Positions 12,085 to 22,442 of a DNA stretch of 64,000 bases are shown here, piece by piece. The first letter of the stretch is position 1; every line of letters begins with the position of its first letter. The position numbers were made by a program, and so were the translations under genes. The DNA comes from Halictus rubicundus (taxonomy: Eukaryota > Arthropoda > Insecta > Hymenoptera > Halictidae): positions 1,663,501-1,727,500 of the forward strand of contig NW_027488566.1 in NCBI RefSeq assembly GCF_050948215.1. The letters are read 5' to 3'. The notes under the pieces were generated by a model. It worked only from the letters and a program-made list of their open reading frames with translations. It was not told where the DNA came from and did no database searches.

Positions 12085-13520
12085 TTACAGCCTTGACTTG
12101 GCTGTCGCTAAAAATAAAGACACGCATTGTCTTATTTCCACCTCCGTAATTGTAGTTTGCCTTCTTCTTGTGGCAGCTGTGAAATTAAAAATGAAAAAAA
12201 ATACATACATATGTATTACGTATAGCTCGTGGCAATACATAAAAGTAATAATTATAGTTACTTACTCATTACAGCATCATATAATTTTAAATTTACAAAT
12301 GATAATTTTTTCTTCTTTCTTTGTCCGGAATAATTCGTAGCTGCTTTATTTGTCATAATTTTCCGAAGCATATTATAAATAATTTTTTTGTTGGTGTCTC
12401 CACCGACTAAATATAACAGTTGTACCTGAAAAATATATGCCATTATTTATTTGATGTCAACATTACAAATTATATATATGAACCACATACCAAACAACAG
12501 TAAATACAAACCAGCGAATTAAATTTTTCTGTGTGTTCTGATATCATCGTATCAAAATCGTTGATGGCAACTACCGACGCTAATGGTAATTGATTTAGAA
12601 AATTATTATCTAATTCGTCATGGCTGCTTCCACCCGTTACTCTAACATTTAATAATCTTTCAATATTCTCTAATTTATTTAAAATTAATTTTACGTCGTA
12701 TTTTATTTCGACATATTGCCGACTTAATGCGGCCAATTGTCCCCGTTTGGGATCGGAAGGCGAACACTAAAGAGCCGCGGTTTACTGAGACAACGACTTT
12801 ATTTCACCGTGAGGATCGTCGAACAAGAACCGATTACTTTGTACAGTTTGTAAACACAAATAAACACGTTAGAACAGTTTAGCTTGGAGTGGATATCTCC
12901 CGTCTATTTCGGGAGCCGTAGATAGCTCTTGTGGCACGAAACCGGTCAAAAAGACGCGAAGCGTTCACGTGAACAAGAAGCCGAGATCAAAATCGATTGC
13001 GAGATAGATAGATAGAGCGTTAGAAACGAACTGGACGAGCGAGCGAGCCGGCGAAACGATGATAATCGATCGTAACCCGGCTCGTCGGCGCGGGCCAATT
13101 AGAGAGCGATCTAACAATCGATTCTTGATCTCGCTTCTCTCCGCGATCCAGCCAATTGCGGGGCGCCGATCCGCGTCGGCGCGGGAACGCTGCCGACACA
13201 TTCAGCCAATCTCAAACAGTCCCTCATCCTTATTTGTTGTTATACTATGTACATCTGTGGAGAATATCACAAAGTATTATTATCACCTTAAGTTTATTAT
13301 CTTATTATATGTATAATTGATTACTATTTTGATATTTATAATAAAGATTTAGCATTTTTGTCTATTTTCCGACTTACTTGGTGTATCTATTTGCGATGGC
13401 TCAATTGGTTGGCTTTCTTTCGAAGAATCAGATGAATCGGATGATTCGAAAATAATGCGCTTTTTGGATATATTGTGTTTTGGAATTTTGGATACTTTTC
13501 CGTTGGCGACATTTTAAAAA
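12085..13520 (-). pseudogene. Spliced DUF4806-like gene inside the DNA transposon, broken
   Basis: Four exons can be traced on the minus strand. Exon A is about 13378-13520, serine-aspartate rich, with donor GTAAGT. Exon B is 13211-13270 plus 12512-12737, split by a solo LTR, with acceptor CTCCACAG. Exon C is 12266-12425, with acceptor TTTTCAG and donor GTAAGT. Exon D is 12085-12176, with acceptor TTTCACAG and stop TAA. Reading through B-C-D gives a domain with LPLASV, QLLYLVGG, an ILRKLL-like helix and a basic C-terminal helix, the layout I know from insect DUF4806 proteins. Frames A to B agree across the splice. A one-base shift near the LTR site and another near the start break it. It lies downstream of the transposase on the same strand, so it looks like a passenger or second transposon gene. 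Its function is unknown. Confidence 0.6.
12738..13204 (-). mobile_element. Solo LTR, 467 bp, in exon B of the DUF4806-like gene
   Basis: The segment begins TGTCCCCG and ends ACATTCA and is flanked by the 6-bp duplication GCCAAT at 12732-12737 and 13205-13210. It is GC-rich compared with its AT-rich surroundings and separates two halves of one exon. It contains no coding frame of note. The orientation is uncertain because both ends have the TG...CA form. Confidence 0.65.
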
Positions 13521-14646
13521 TTATATAAAAGAATCCTTAAAAATATAAATTTATAAATACCTCAATTAATATTTACTTTAAAATAACGTAATTAAACTTA
13601 AATTTAATGATACTGATGAAGCAGTTCACATGCTACGAAATATGAATGGCATTTAACTACGAATGATTTGTACAAAATTTCATTTAGTTCGTAAGACAAG
13701 ATTTCATCAGTGAATTTATCAAATTTAAATAATCCTATTATTTTGGATTTAATAGGGTGTTTATAACAATTTTTTAAGTTTGTTGATAATTTCCCAACTA
13801 TTCTGTTTTCTAATATGTCTGTGACTTGTAGGACATGTCCATTTTTTAAAAAGACATAACGGTCACAAAATCCATACGCTTTTAATATAAAATAAGGAAG
13901 TTGTATTGTTCTTTCTGTTATTGCTGATTGTAATCCTTATTTGTGTATTAATATTTTCCGTGACTGTAGGCATTCCATTTTCCGATAATCTATTTGTTAT
14001 TTGTGCTAAAGGTTTATTCCATCTACGTAGCATGCTTACTAGCTTTCCTAAATAGTTTTCAAAAGGAAACCAACTTAATTCCTCCAAAGAATATCTTAAA
14101 TTTTCTACGTCGTCTGAAATGTGCACTAAATTATGAATATTATATGTACAAAATTCTCTGCCATAAAGGCTAGGACAATTGTCAACAAATTTAAATAACA
14201 TTCCCCGAGCTGTATTTAACCACTCTGCGTTTGGATATAACTTATTATGTAATAAAATTCTAATAGCGACATGAAATAACAAGAAGTGATCATAATAATT
14301 ATCTGGAAGAATTTGTTTTAACAGAATGGGTCCCAAGTATAAAAGGAATAGTCGGAACTCAGTAGCTTTGAATCGAGGTAGCTCCGATATGGGACGCGAT
14401 TTACGATTAAATTCACTGGGTACATATTTTGCTGAAGATGTCATTCTCTTTGATAATTTATTTTTATCTGAAATTCCAAGTTGTATTTTGCACCAATGAC
14501 CGAGTAATTTTTTCATTACCCCTAAGCAACATAAATGCATATAATCTAGAGCAAAATGTTTTATTATATCGAGTTTAATTATATTTAACAGAGGTGTTCT
14601 TTGATTATTTTGATGATGAGCAATGTCGTGAAAGTTTTCAAAATGG

Positions 14647-15515
14647 TGTAACGATCCTGTCCTCGACGCGAGCCTTCCCCTGACCGCGCGCCGGCGGAGA
14701 CCGCCGTGGCCGATCACACCGTAGGCGCGCCGCAGTACGAACCGCGACCGCGAGAGGGCCAACGCCGCGACGGGCCGCTCTCGCAAGTAAAGGTGATCGG
14801 CCACGGGGATAAATACCGCCACCGGGAACGGGGAAAAACAGTCCGGGTGACGAGCTACATGGTAACGTGAGTGGAGTACATGAACGACCAACACGCTCCA
14901 ACCCCGAGACTGCTCATTCTCCCTCTCTCTCCTCCAACGGGTCCAACGGTGACCGCGGCGAGTGCCGCTCCCGTTGAGCATAGCCCGCTCCCCGCCAACC
15001 CTCCGTTTACGGAGTGCGGAACGGCGACCCTCCCACTCTGTCCGGTGCGCGGAGTGATAACAGGAGCACCGGACGCCGAGAGTATCTAGGCACGAACCCT
15101 AGCGCAGGCCGTTGAGGCCCCGGGGTGTCGCGACGCCGCCGTCCCCCACTCCCGTCCTCGGGCAAGTGCCCTCCTGATGCCCGGCGCTCCCACCGGGCAC
15201 CCGACCGCTCGGCGCGTCCGCCGAATGTCCGTAGCCGTAAACATAACCGTAGTCGTGTAAGCCGTAACCGTAACCGTAGTTTGTAAGCCGTAGTTTGTAA
15301 GCCGTAGTTTGTAAGCCGTAGTTTGTAAGCCGTGGCCGGACCGTGGTCTTGTACGCCGTCACCGCAGCCGTAGTCCATAAGTCGTAGCCGTAACCGCCGT
15401 AGAAATACAAGAATAAAGCAGTTTCCCAGCCAACACACGTCTCGCTTATTCGCGGCTCAGGAACCCGGACAACCGACTGAGCCGGCACGATTCTCCCGCA
15501 CCGCCGACCGTTACA
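14647..15515 (+). repeat. GypA 5' LTR
   Basis: It begins TGTAACGATCC and ends CCGTTACA. It contains four copies of a 15-bp unit (gtagtttgtaagcc) near 15277-15340 where the 3' LTR has three. The GC content is high. Confidence 0.95.
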
Positions 15516-15518
15516 AAA

Positions 15519-15534
15519 TGGCGCCCGAACAGCG
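15519..15534 (+). other. GypA primer-binding site (tRNA-Lys type)
   Basis: TGGCGCCCGAACAG begins three bases after the 5' LTR. It is the classic complement of the 3' end of a lysine tRNA used by many retroelements to prime minus-strand DNA. Confidence 0.9.
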
Positions 15535-15559
15535 TTGACGGTAACGGGGAGAACCGCGA

Positions 15560-16537
15560 ATGAGCACGCAGACCGGCTGGGTCTACCGCCTGCGCAAGAC
15601 GGAATTAGTGGAGGAGGCCGATCGCAGAGGCCTGGAGACGACAGGCACAGTGGAGGAATTGCGAGCCCGAATCACGGAACACATCCGGACCATGCCGAAG
15701 GAGGACGAAACCCCCGCGGGTCCCTCACGGGAGGCCATAGATACAAGCGTAATGAAGAGGATTGCCCAATGGGGGGCACATTACGACGGAGGAAAGGACG
15801 CAGAGGAGTTCCTCGACCGCCTGGAGGACCTGCAGGACAGCTACGGAGTCACCCCCGATCAAACGTTGCGCTGCCTAGCAGAGATTCTCCGAGGCAGGGC
15901 GCTGCAATGGTACCGCAACGAGCGGGGGCAGTGGGCAAACTGGGGCGACTTCATGCAGGCCTTCCACCGCAGGTTCATGCCACGAGACCGGCTCTTCAAC
16001 CTGGAGGAAAGCATCCGCAACCGCCTGCAAAAACCCGGGGAGTCCGCAATAGACTACGTAACGGACATGGAGACGCTGATGCGACGCCACGGGGGAATCT
16101 CCCGAGAGAACGGAATAGAGCGCATATACCGGAACCTACGGACCGACTACCGGAAGCACTTTCGACGGGCAGACGTACCCACCGTGGACGACCTACTGGA
16201 ACGAGCGGCGGAATACGAGGAGATCCTGGCGGAGGAACGACACCGGGCCATCCCCCGCAGCACCGAGCCAATCGGCATGGACCGGGAAACAGCACCCCAG
16301 GGGGTGGCCGAAATCAGCAGCACGTATAACCGGGAAACCTGCTGCTGGAGATGCGGCCAGAGAGGACACCAGCGCATGGAATGCCGCCGGCCGCCAAAAC
16401 TATTCTGCTCGTACTGCGGAACCACCGGCAGAACCACGCACCGGTGCCCATGCAACTCCGTGACGGGAAACGGGAGCAGGGTCGGCGGCCGAGGCTCCAG
16501 CCGACCGAGCAACACCTCGACGCCTCCCCGGACCTAA
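15560..16537 (+). CDS. gag: GypA gag polyprotein
   Basis: This 325-codon frame starts at an ATG about 40 bases after the primer-binding site. The N-terminus (about 10-45) looks like a SAP-type helix pair (LRKTELVEEADRRG...TVEELRARI), which could bind nucleic acid. The middle 70-210 is a retrotransposon capsid domain (RALQWYRNERGQWANW, DYVTDMETLMRRHGG). Near the C-terminus are two zinc knuckles, CWRCGQRGHQRMEC and CSYCGTTGRTTHRC. The product would form the cytoplasmic virus-like particle that packages the element RNA. It overlaps the protease frame in a different phase, as expected for gag-pol frameshifting. Confidence 0.9.
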   Translation: MSTQTGWVYRLRKTELVEEADRRGLETTGTVEELRARITEHIRTMPKEDETPAGPSREAIDTSVMKRIAQWGAHYDGGKDAEEFLDRLEDLQDSYGVTPDQTLRCLAEILRGRALQWYRNERGQWANWGDFMQAFHRRFMPRDRLFNLEESIRNRLQKPGESAIDYVTDMETLMRRHGGISRENGIERIYRNLRTDYRKHFRRADVPTVDDLLERAAEYEEILAEERHRAIPRSTEPIGMDRETAPQGVAEISSTYNRETCCWRCGQRGHQRMECRRPPKLFCSYCGTTGRTTHRCPCNSVTGNGSRVGGRGSSRPSNTSTPPRT

Positions 16538-17100
16538 ACACCGACACCCGGATCTTCATACCGGTGACAGCGTACGGGCGGCAATTCCAGGCGCTGCTCG
16601 ACACCGGGGCCACACGGTCCTACCTTCGTCAGGACATCGCGGAATGGTGCCGGCAGCAGGGGGCACGGACCATCCCCGCGGAGATGAGCGTCCGGATCGC
16701 AGACGGATCCTTCGTCGCACTAGACGGCGAAGTGGAGACAATCGTCCACCTCTGCGGCAAAACGTTGGCGCTGATATGTCCGGTCTTACCAACCCTCTCA
16801 CAAGCGATGCTGGTTGGGGTAGACACACTCCGGGCGATGGGGGCAACGGTCACCCTCGGCGCACACACATGGAGATTCCAGGAGGAAGCACACGCCGTCG
16901 ACGAGACGGACGGGCTCAAGAAGTGCACACCGGAGCAGGAACCAGCAGCTGCAGACACTGCTGACGACCGAGATACCGAAGTTCGCCGCGCTCCAGGGGA
17001 CGACACACCTGGCCACACACCGAATCCGCCTGACCACCACCGAACCAATCAAGCAACGGTACACACCCCGGAACCCGGCGACACAGGCGATCATCGATAA
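16351..17100 (+). CDS. pro: GypA protease region
   Basis: The frame overlaps the end of gag and carries the aspartic protease signature LLDTGATRSYLR near 16600 and the flap-like VRIADGS, ending in a short LVGVDTLRAMGA segment. The protease cleaves the Gag and Pol precursors in the particle. The frame should run on into the reverse transcriptase. Instead the pol reading continues one phase away from about 16938, where one extra g in the run caggaacc is the likely cause, so this frame ends early at 17100. The first codons of the open frame are shadow sequence inside gag. Confidence 0.85.
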   Translation: MRPERTPAHGMPPAAKTILLVLRNHRQNHAPVPMQLRDGKREQGRRPRLQPTEQHLDASPDLNTDTRIFIPVTAYGRQFQALLDTGATRSYLRQDIAEWCRQQGARTIPAEMSVRIADGSFVALDGEVETIVHLCGKTLALICPVLPTLSQAMLVGVDTLRAMGATVTLGAHTWRFQEEAHAVDETDGLKKCTPEQEPAAADTADDRDTEVRRAPGDDTPGHTPNPPDHHRTNQATVHTPEPGDTGDHR

Positions 17101-19625
17101 AGAGGTCAACCAAATGCTCCAAGATGGGATAATAGAACCGTCAAACAGCCCATGGAGCTCGCCGGTGGTGATCGTCCGGAAGGCAAACGGCAAGCCACGC
17201 TTCTGCATCGACTTCCGACGCGTCAACAGCGTCACCGAGAGGGACGCCTACCCACTCCCCCAGGTGCAGGCCACGTTGGAGAAACTACGGGGAGCCCGTT
17301 ACATCTCCACGATCGACCTAGCCAACGGATACTGGCAAGTACCACTGGCCCCTGATAGCCGGCCGGTCACAGCGTTCACCGTACCAGGGAGGGGGCTATA
17401 CCAGTTCCGGGTAATGCCGTTTGGACTACACTCCGCGCCGGCCACGTTCCAACGCCTCCTGGACACCATCATCGGCCCCCGGTTGGAACCACGGGCGTTC
17501 GCCTACCTGGACGACATCATCGTGCTGGGAAAATCGTTCGAGGAGCACCTGGACAACCTCCGAGAGGTGCTACAGCGACTCCAGCAGGCAAACCTCCGCA
17601 TTAACCCGGAGAAATGCCACTTCGGACGAACCGAACTGCGGTACCTGGGCCACGTGGTTACCAGCCAGGGAGTACGCACGGACCCGGAGAAGGTGCAAGC
17701 GATCCGAAGCATCCCGGCACCAACATGCCTGAAGGAACTACGCCGCTTCCTGGGGATGGTGTCATGGTACCGCAGGTACATCCCTCACTTCGCGGACACC
17801 GCCGAGCCGCTCCATCGGCTCCTACAAAAGCGCCGGGGCTGGAACTGGGGCGAGGACGAGAACAGAGCGTTCGAGAAACTACGGGCACAGCTTACCGCCG
17901 CACCCATCCTGGCGTGCCCGGACTTCGACCTCCCGTTCACGCTGCAGACCGACGCAAGCGGCTATGGCCTCGGGGTGGTCCTGACGCAGGAGGCCGACGG
18001 AGAGGAGAAGGTCATCGCCTACGCCAGCCGCACCCTGAACGGCGCGGAACGGAACTACTCCGTCACCGAACAGGAGTGCCTGGCAGTCGTCTGGGGAATC
18101 CGGAAGATGCGCCCATACCTGGAGGGGTATCACTTCTTCGTCGTCACCGACCACCAGGCCCTGAAATGGCTACGCCAGATCGACAACCCGTCCGGTAGGC
18201 TGGCCCGGTGGGGACTGGAACTCCAACAGTACGATTTCACCGTCAAGTACCGTCGGGGGGAACAGAACCTGGTGGCCGACGCTCTCTCACGGCAGCCGGA
18301 AGACGCAGGACTACTCGACCAACCACAGGACGCCTGGTACCAGAAGGCGAAAAGCAACGCGGAAGCGAATCCCCAGCAGTACCCCGAGTACCGGATACAA
18401 CAGGGCCAGCTATACCGGTACATTCCAGACACCGCAGGTTTGCAGCCCGACTGGGAATGGAAGAGGTGCGCCCCGGCAGCCGAGAGATCCGCGATCCTGC
18501 GCCGAATGCACGACGAACCAACCGCCGGCCACCTGGGCACCGCTAAAACAATCGCCCGGCTCTCGCAGAGGTACTACTGGCCCCGGATGCGGCAAGACGC
18601 GGCCAACTACGTCCGCCGCTGCCATAGCTGCCTCCAATACAAGGCAATGCAGCAAGCGCCAGCGGGCGAAATGTTCACCACGCCCGCCGTACGACCCTGG
18701 GACGTCGTCACCGCCGACTTGGTAGGCCCACTGCCGAGAACCAGCCGAGGGCACACCACGCTAGCAGTCTTCCAGGACAAGTTCAGCAAATGGGCGGAAG
18801 TACGCCCCCTCCGGCAAGCCACGGCCCCAGCGGTTGCCCGGGCCCTGGAGGAACTAGTCTTCCTGCGACACGGATGCCCGCGGTTGGTCATCACGGACAA
18901 TGGGAGGCAGTTCGAGAGCCGTGACTTCCGTAACCTCCTCCAGCAGTACGGGGTACAACAGCGGAAAACACCACCGTACACTCCGCAGTGCAACCCGGTC
19001 GAACGGACGAACAGGGTACTGAAGACGATGATCGCACAGTTCACCGGAGAAGACCACCGGACCTGGGACCAAGCGGTAGCAGCGGCCGTGTTCGCCTATG
19101 ACACCGCCCGGCACGAGGCCACGGGAATGACACCGGCCTACCTGACATACGGCCGAGAACTGGCAACACAGGGGTCGGATCGCCCGCGCACCGACCAACC
19201 CCGGGACGAGGCAACCAGGACCGACTACGAACACCGGAAAAACGCGATTGCCCGGCTAACCGAGGCAAACCAACTGGCCCGCTCGACCCAAGCCCGAGCA
19301 ACCGAGACACAACGCCGTACATATAACCAGCACCGGCGGAAGTGGAGCCCCAGGATAGGAGAGACCGTCATGCGGAGAGAACACCCGCTATCAACCGCCG
19401 CCACCGGGTTCTGTGCCAAGCTAGCCCCAAAATTCTCGGGACCCTACCGGATACGCGAGGTACTAGGGCCGACCGTAGTCGTCATACAGGCCAACAGAGG
19501 GCCACACCACCGTGCCCACCTCCAGGACCTAAAGCCGTGCGCCGAAGTGGGAGAATTCCCGGAAAACGAACGACAGGGGACTATAAATAACGGCCGGAAC
19601 GAGAAGACGGGCATTCGCAAACAAA
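16945..19625 (+). CDS. pol: GypA pol: reverse transcriptase, RNase H, integrase
   Basis: The frame is open from before 16960 (LTTEIPKFAALQGTT). Reverse transcriptase: FCIDFRRVNSVT, YQFRVMPFGLHSAPATFQ and the catalytic YLDDIIVL at about 17503. RNase H: TDASGYGLGVVL at about 17950. Integrase: an H-H-C-C zinc region (HLGTAKT...CHSCLQYK), then the core D-D-E in TADLVGP (18712), ITDNGRQFES (18889) and NPVERTNRVLK (18993), and a C-terminal KFSGPYRIREV. The domain order RT-RH-IN is that of Ty3/gypsy. The same frame stays open to 20512, but beyond about 19560 it is low-complexity (see the third ORF). All key residues are present. The upstream phase shift would prevent normal expression from this copy. 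Confidence 0.9.
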
Positions 19626-20501
19626 ATGGCAAAGAAGCCAAAAGTATCGGCGACACGAGCCACCGCAATCCCGCTAAGACGGAACCCGGAGAGCCGGCCG
19701 ATGGAAGCCCGCACCAGGAAACGACTGGCAGACGGGACAATCCCGTGGCCAAACCCCGGCCAGCTGCCACTCGGGGGACCGGCACCGGCCAGGGGACCAC
19801 CGGCCAAGCTCCGGCCGCCACCCCGACCACAGGAGGCCAACACGGTGGGCAGCCCGGCCCCCCACGGACCAACCACGATCCGCCAGCGGGGAAGGCCGAC
19901 GATCAGGACGGCGCGAGTCCTGGCAGCAGCACCACCGGAAGCGACCCCACTCCGAGGGCTACCGCTGCTGGAGAGCATCGTCCAGCAGCTGAGCGCCGCC
20001 GCCGAGGTCGCCCCCGGGGGACAACCACCGACCAGCCGGCCGCCGTCCAGCCCGCCGCCGACCGCCGCCGCCGAGGTCGCCCCCGGAGGACAACCACCGA
20101 CCAGCCGGCCGCCGTCCAGCCCGCCGCCGACCGCCGCCGCCGAGGTCGCCCCCGGAGGACAACCGCCGTCCAGCCAGCCGCCGACCACCGCCGCCGAGGT
20201 CGCCCCCGCCGGCCAACCGCCGACCAATCGGCCCCCGACCACCCCCAGCCGCGCCACCGGCCGCAGACAGCGACGAGCGGCACGGCTGCCCCCGGTCGCC
20301 AACTCCGAGGTCCCGGTCGCCCGAGAGGACCCGACGCACCCCGGCACCATCGAGGTGTGCCTCCCCCGGTTGCGCCTCGGGCAGCGGTACCGGACCAGGA
20401 CGTCCCGGGGATGGGTGACCCTTCGGCTAACCGCCGACCAGCGCCTGCTGGTCCAGCTGCCGCCAACCCCCACCGGCGACAACCCCGCCGCGGAGCGATA
20501 G
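19626..20501 (+). CDS. GypA third ORF, 291 codons, unknown function
   Basis: The frame starts at an ATG in good context (acaaaATGGc) near the natural end of pol and stays open for 291 codons. The N-terminus is basic. The middle is proline-rich with a 23-residue unit (AAAEVAPGGQPPTSRPPSS) repeated about three times, from a 69-bp tandem repeat. The C-terminus looks folded (IEVCLPRLRLGQRYRTRTSRG, then WVTLRLTADQRLLVQLP). It overlaps the pol extension, which reads the same repeats as AT-hook-like RRRRGRPRRTT. The structured C-terminus makes this frame the more likely real one. It occupies the position of env or accessory ORFs in some gypsy elements. No signal peptide or membrane segment is visible, so it does not look like an envelope protein. 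Confidence 0.6.
   Translation: MAKKPKVSATRATAIPLRRNPESRPMEARTRKRLADGTIPWPNPGQLPLGGPAPARGPPAKLRPPPRPQEANTVGSPAPHGPTTIRQRGRPTIRTARVLAAAPPEATPLRGLPLLESIVQQLSAAAEVAPGGQPPTSRPPSSPPPTAAAEVAPGGQPPTSRPPSSPPPTAAAEVAPGGQPPSSQPPTTAAEVAPAGQPPTNRPPTTPSRATGRRQRRAARLPPVANSEVPVAREDPTHPGTIEVCLPRLRLGQRYRTRTSRGWVTLRLTADQRLLVQLPPTPTGDNPAAER
20001..20215 (+). repeat. 69-bp GC-rich tandem repeat in GypA
   Basis: The motif gccgaggtcgcccccgg recurs at about 20001, 20070, 20139 and 20193 (steps 69, 69, 54). It encodes proline-rich repeats in one frame and AT-hook-like RGRPR repeats in the other. Confidence 0.85.
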
Positions 20502-20652
20502 GTTTAAGTTAGGTTAAGATGTACAGGTAGTTGTAAGATAGGCTAAGTTGTACAGTTAACGATAAGGTAGGTTAAGATAGATTAAGACACAACAATAAAG
20601 AGGGGGGGGGACCACCCCACGGGAAGTTTCGCGCCCCGAAGCAAGGGGGGGA
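20502..20652 (+). other. GypA 3' non-coding region and polypurine tract
   Basis: A short AT-rich spacer with taagttaggttaagat-like repeats is followed by a G-rich run (about 20604-20611) and the polypurine tract aagcaaggggggga directly before the 3' LTR. The tract primes plus-strand DNA synthesis. Confidence 0.8.
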
Positions 20653-21507
20653 TGTAACGATCCTGTCCTCGACGCGAGCCTTCCCCTGACCGCGCGCCGG
20701 CGGAGACCGCCGTGGCCGATCACACCGTAGGCGCGCCGCAGTACGAACCGCGACCGCGAGAGGGCCAACGCCGCGACGGGCCGCTCTCGCAAGTAAAGGT
20801 GATCGGCCACGGGGATAAATACCGCCACCGGGAACGGGGAAAAGCAGTCCGGGTGACGAGCTACATGGTAACGTGAGTGGAGTACATGAACGACCAACAC
20901 GCTCCAACCCCGAGACTGCTCATTCTCCCTCTCTCTCCTCCAACGGGTCCAACGGTGACCGCGGCGAGTGCCGCTCCCGTTGAGCATAGCCCGCTCCCCG
21001 CCAACCCTCCGTTTACGGAGTGCGGAACGGCGACCCTCCCACTCTGTCCGGTGCGCGGAGTGATAACAGGAGCACCGGACGCCGAGAGTATCTAGGCACG
21101 AACCCTAGCGCAGGCCGTTGAGGCCCCGGGGTGTCGCGACGCCGCCGTCCCCCACTCCCGTCCTCGGGCAAGTGCCCTCCTGATGCCCGGCGCTCCCACC
21201 GGGCACCCGACCGCTCGGCGCGTCCGCCGAATGTCCGTAGCCGTAAACATAACCGTAGTCGTGTAAGCCGTAACCGTAACCGTAGTTTGTAAGCCGTAGT
21301 TTGTAAGCCGTAGTTTGTAAGCCGTGGCCGGACCGTGGTCTTGTACGCCGTCACCGCAGCCGTAGTCCATAAGTCGTAGCCGTAACCGCCGTAGAAATAC
21401 AAGAATAAAGCAGTTTCCCAGCCAACACACGTCTCGCTTATTCGCGGCTCAGGAACCCGGACAACCGACTGAGCCGGCACGATTCTCCCGCACCGCCGAC
21501 CGTTACA
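20653..21507 (+). repeat. GypA 3' LTR
   Basis: TGTAACGATCC to CCGTTACA. It is almost identical to the 5' LTR apart from one fewer 15-bp unit and about one substitution (aaaag against aaaaa near 20840). Confidence 0.95.
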
Positions 21508-22442
21508 ATGGGAATGCGTTCGAGCGCTAGCGTCACGTTTTACATAACTAATTCGTTTTTTGTAATATATACCCATTTATGTACATCTTTCGCAACCTTT
21601 GTAACCCGTATGTCCTTTAATATTTTTTAAAAATGCTCTCGCAGGTGCATCACACGTAAAACATATAACAGTTACTTTAAAATTATTACCATCGTAAAAT
21701 AATCCATATTCTAAAATATCGTTCAATTCATGTACAAAATCATTTAAATAATCAGTCAAGGAATTAGGTTTTGCATCGCCATAATATATTGCTATTGGAA
21801 AAGGGGACACCGTACAATGTTTCAATACTATTTTGCATAAAATGGGCCAAAACTGTTTATTTGAACTTTTTGAAAGTGGAATACCATCGACATTAAAAAT
21901 TAATTGAAACATAAATGTTTCTTTCAGCTCCGTCAATACACTTTCATTTTCTAATAAAGTAAATAAATGCGCCGTTATACCTAAATATGAATATTGAGCT
22001 ATCGTATTCTTTTTGCTAATAAGTGATGTAATATTGCTTGATGAGCGCATAGTCTTTAATATAGTTCGTGCATCGCGTGGAATCTGATAATCAGGAAAAA
22101 TGTCCTTCAAGCCTTTTAATAAATTGTTTAGTTGGGTATGATTGATTTTATTTTCTAGGGACCATGTTTTTAAAAAGGTAATTAATTTTAAATTTCTAAA
22201 AGCAGTAGATGTATCATCTGTAATGTAATTTGTGTTACTCCTATTATTTGTAATTTGAAGATCAAATTGTGGACTCTGATCGGATATGACGTGGTCATTA
22301 ATAGTTGTCGAATTATTTGACATGATTATACTTTCTTCTTCGGTATGAAGACTCATCTGACTCTGATTGAAAGCTATCTGTTTCTTTATAAATTTATATT
22401 TTTTGTAACGTTTTTCGGCCATTGTGAAATTTAATTGTGTAA

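Larger units (their letters stand above)
14647..21507 (+). mobile_element. GypA: young Ty3/gypsy retrotransposon
   Basis: A complete LTR retrotransposon: 5' LTR, Lys-type primer-binding site, gag, protease, pol, an overlapping third ORF, polypurine tract and 3' LTR. ATGG is duplicated at 14643-14646 and 21508-21511. The LTRs differ by about one substitution and one 15-bp tandem unit, so insertion is recent. It is GC-rich with long open frames, in sharp contrast to the AT-rich transposon it interrupts. One frameshift between protease and reverse transcriptase is the only coding lesion I found. Confidence 0.95.
13604..22422 (-). pseudogene. tnp2-like transposase gene split by GypA
   Basis: The N-terminal half is at 22422-21577 (281 codons, start MAEKRYKK, acceptor TTTTGCAG just upstream at 22443). 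It contains NVDGIPLSKSSNKQFWPIL and ends in a CERC cysteine pair. The frame shifts once near 21575 and runs to the GypA insertion. It resumes at 14646 with the motif LDYMHLCCLGVMKKLL, typical of tnp2-like transposases of animal CACTA-type elements. A second shift near 13905 leads into the C-terminal about 100 codons and the stop at 13604-13606. The total is about 660 codons. The product would have bound the transposon ends and catalysed excision and insertion in the nucleus. A 6.9-kb insertion and two frameshifts make this copy dead. Family assignment is by motif only. Confidence 0.75.

Noticed and set aside
13863..14981. A 372-codon minus-strand open frame looking like one long protein
   Set aside because: It fuses the GypA 5' LTR read backwards to the transposase fragment across the insertion junction. 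Only the part left of 14647 is real coding sequence.
15535..16329. A 264-codon plus-strand frame overlapping gag
   Set aside because: GC-rich shadow of the gag frame with no domain; gag in the neighbouring phase has capsid and zinc-knuckle motifs.
19529..20482. 317-codon minus-strand frame opposite the end of GypA pol
   Set aside because: Antisense shadow of GC-rich proline repeats. No start context or domain.
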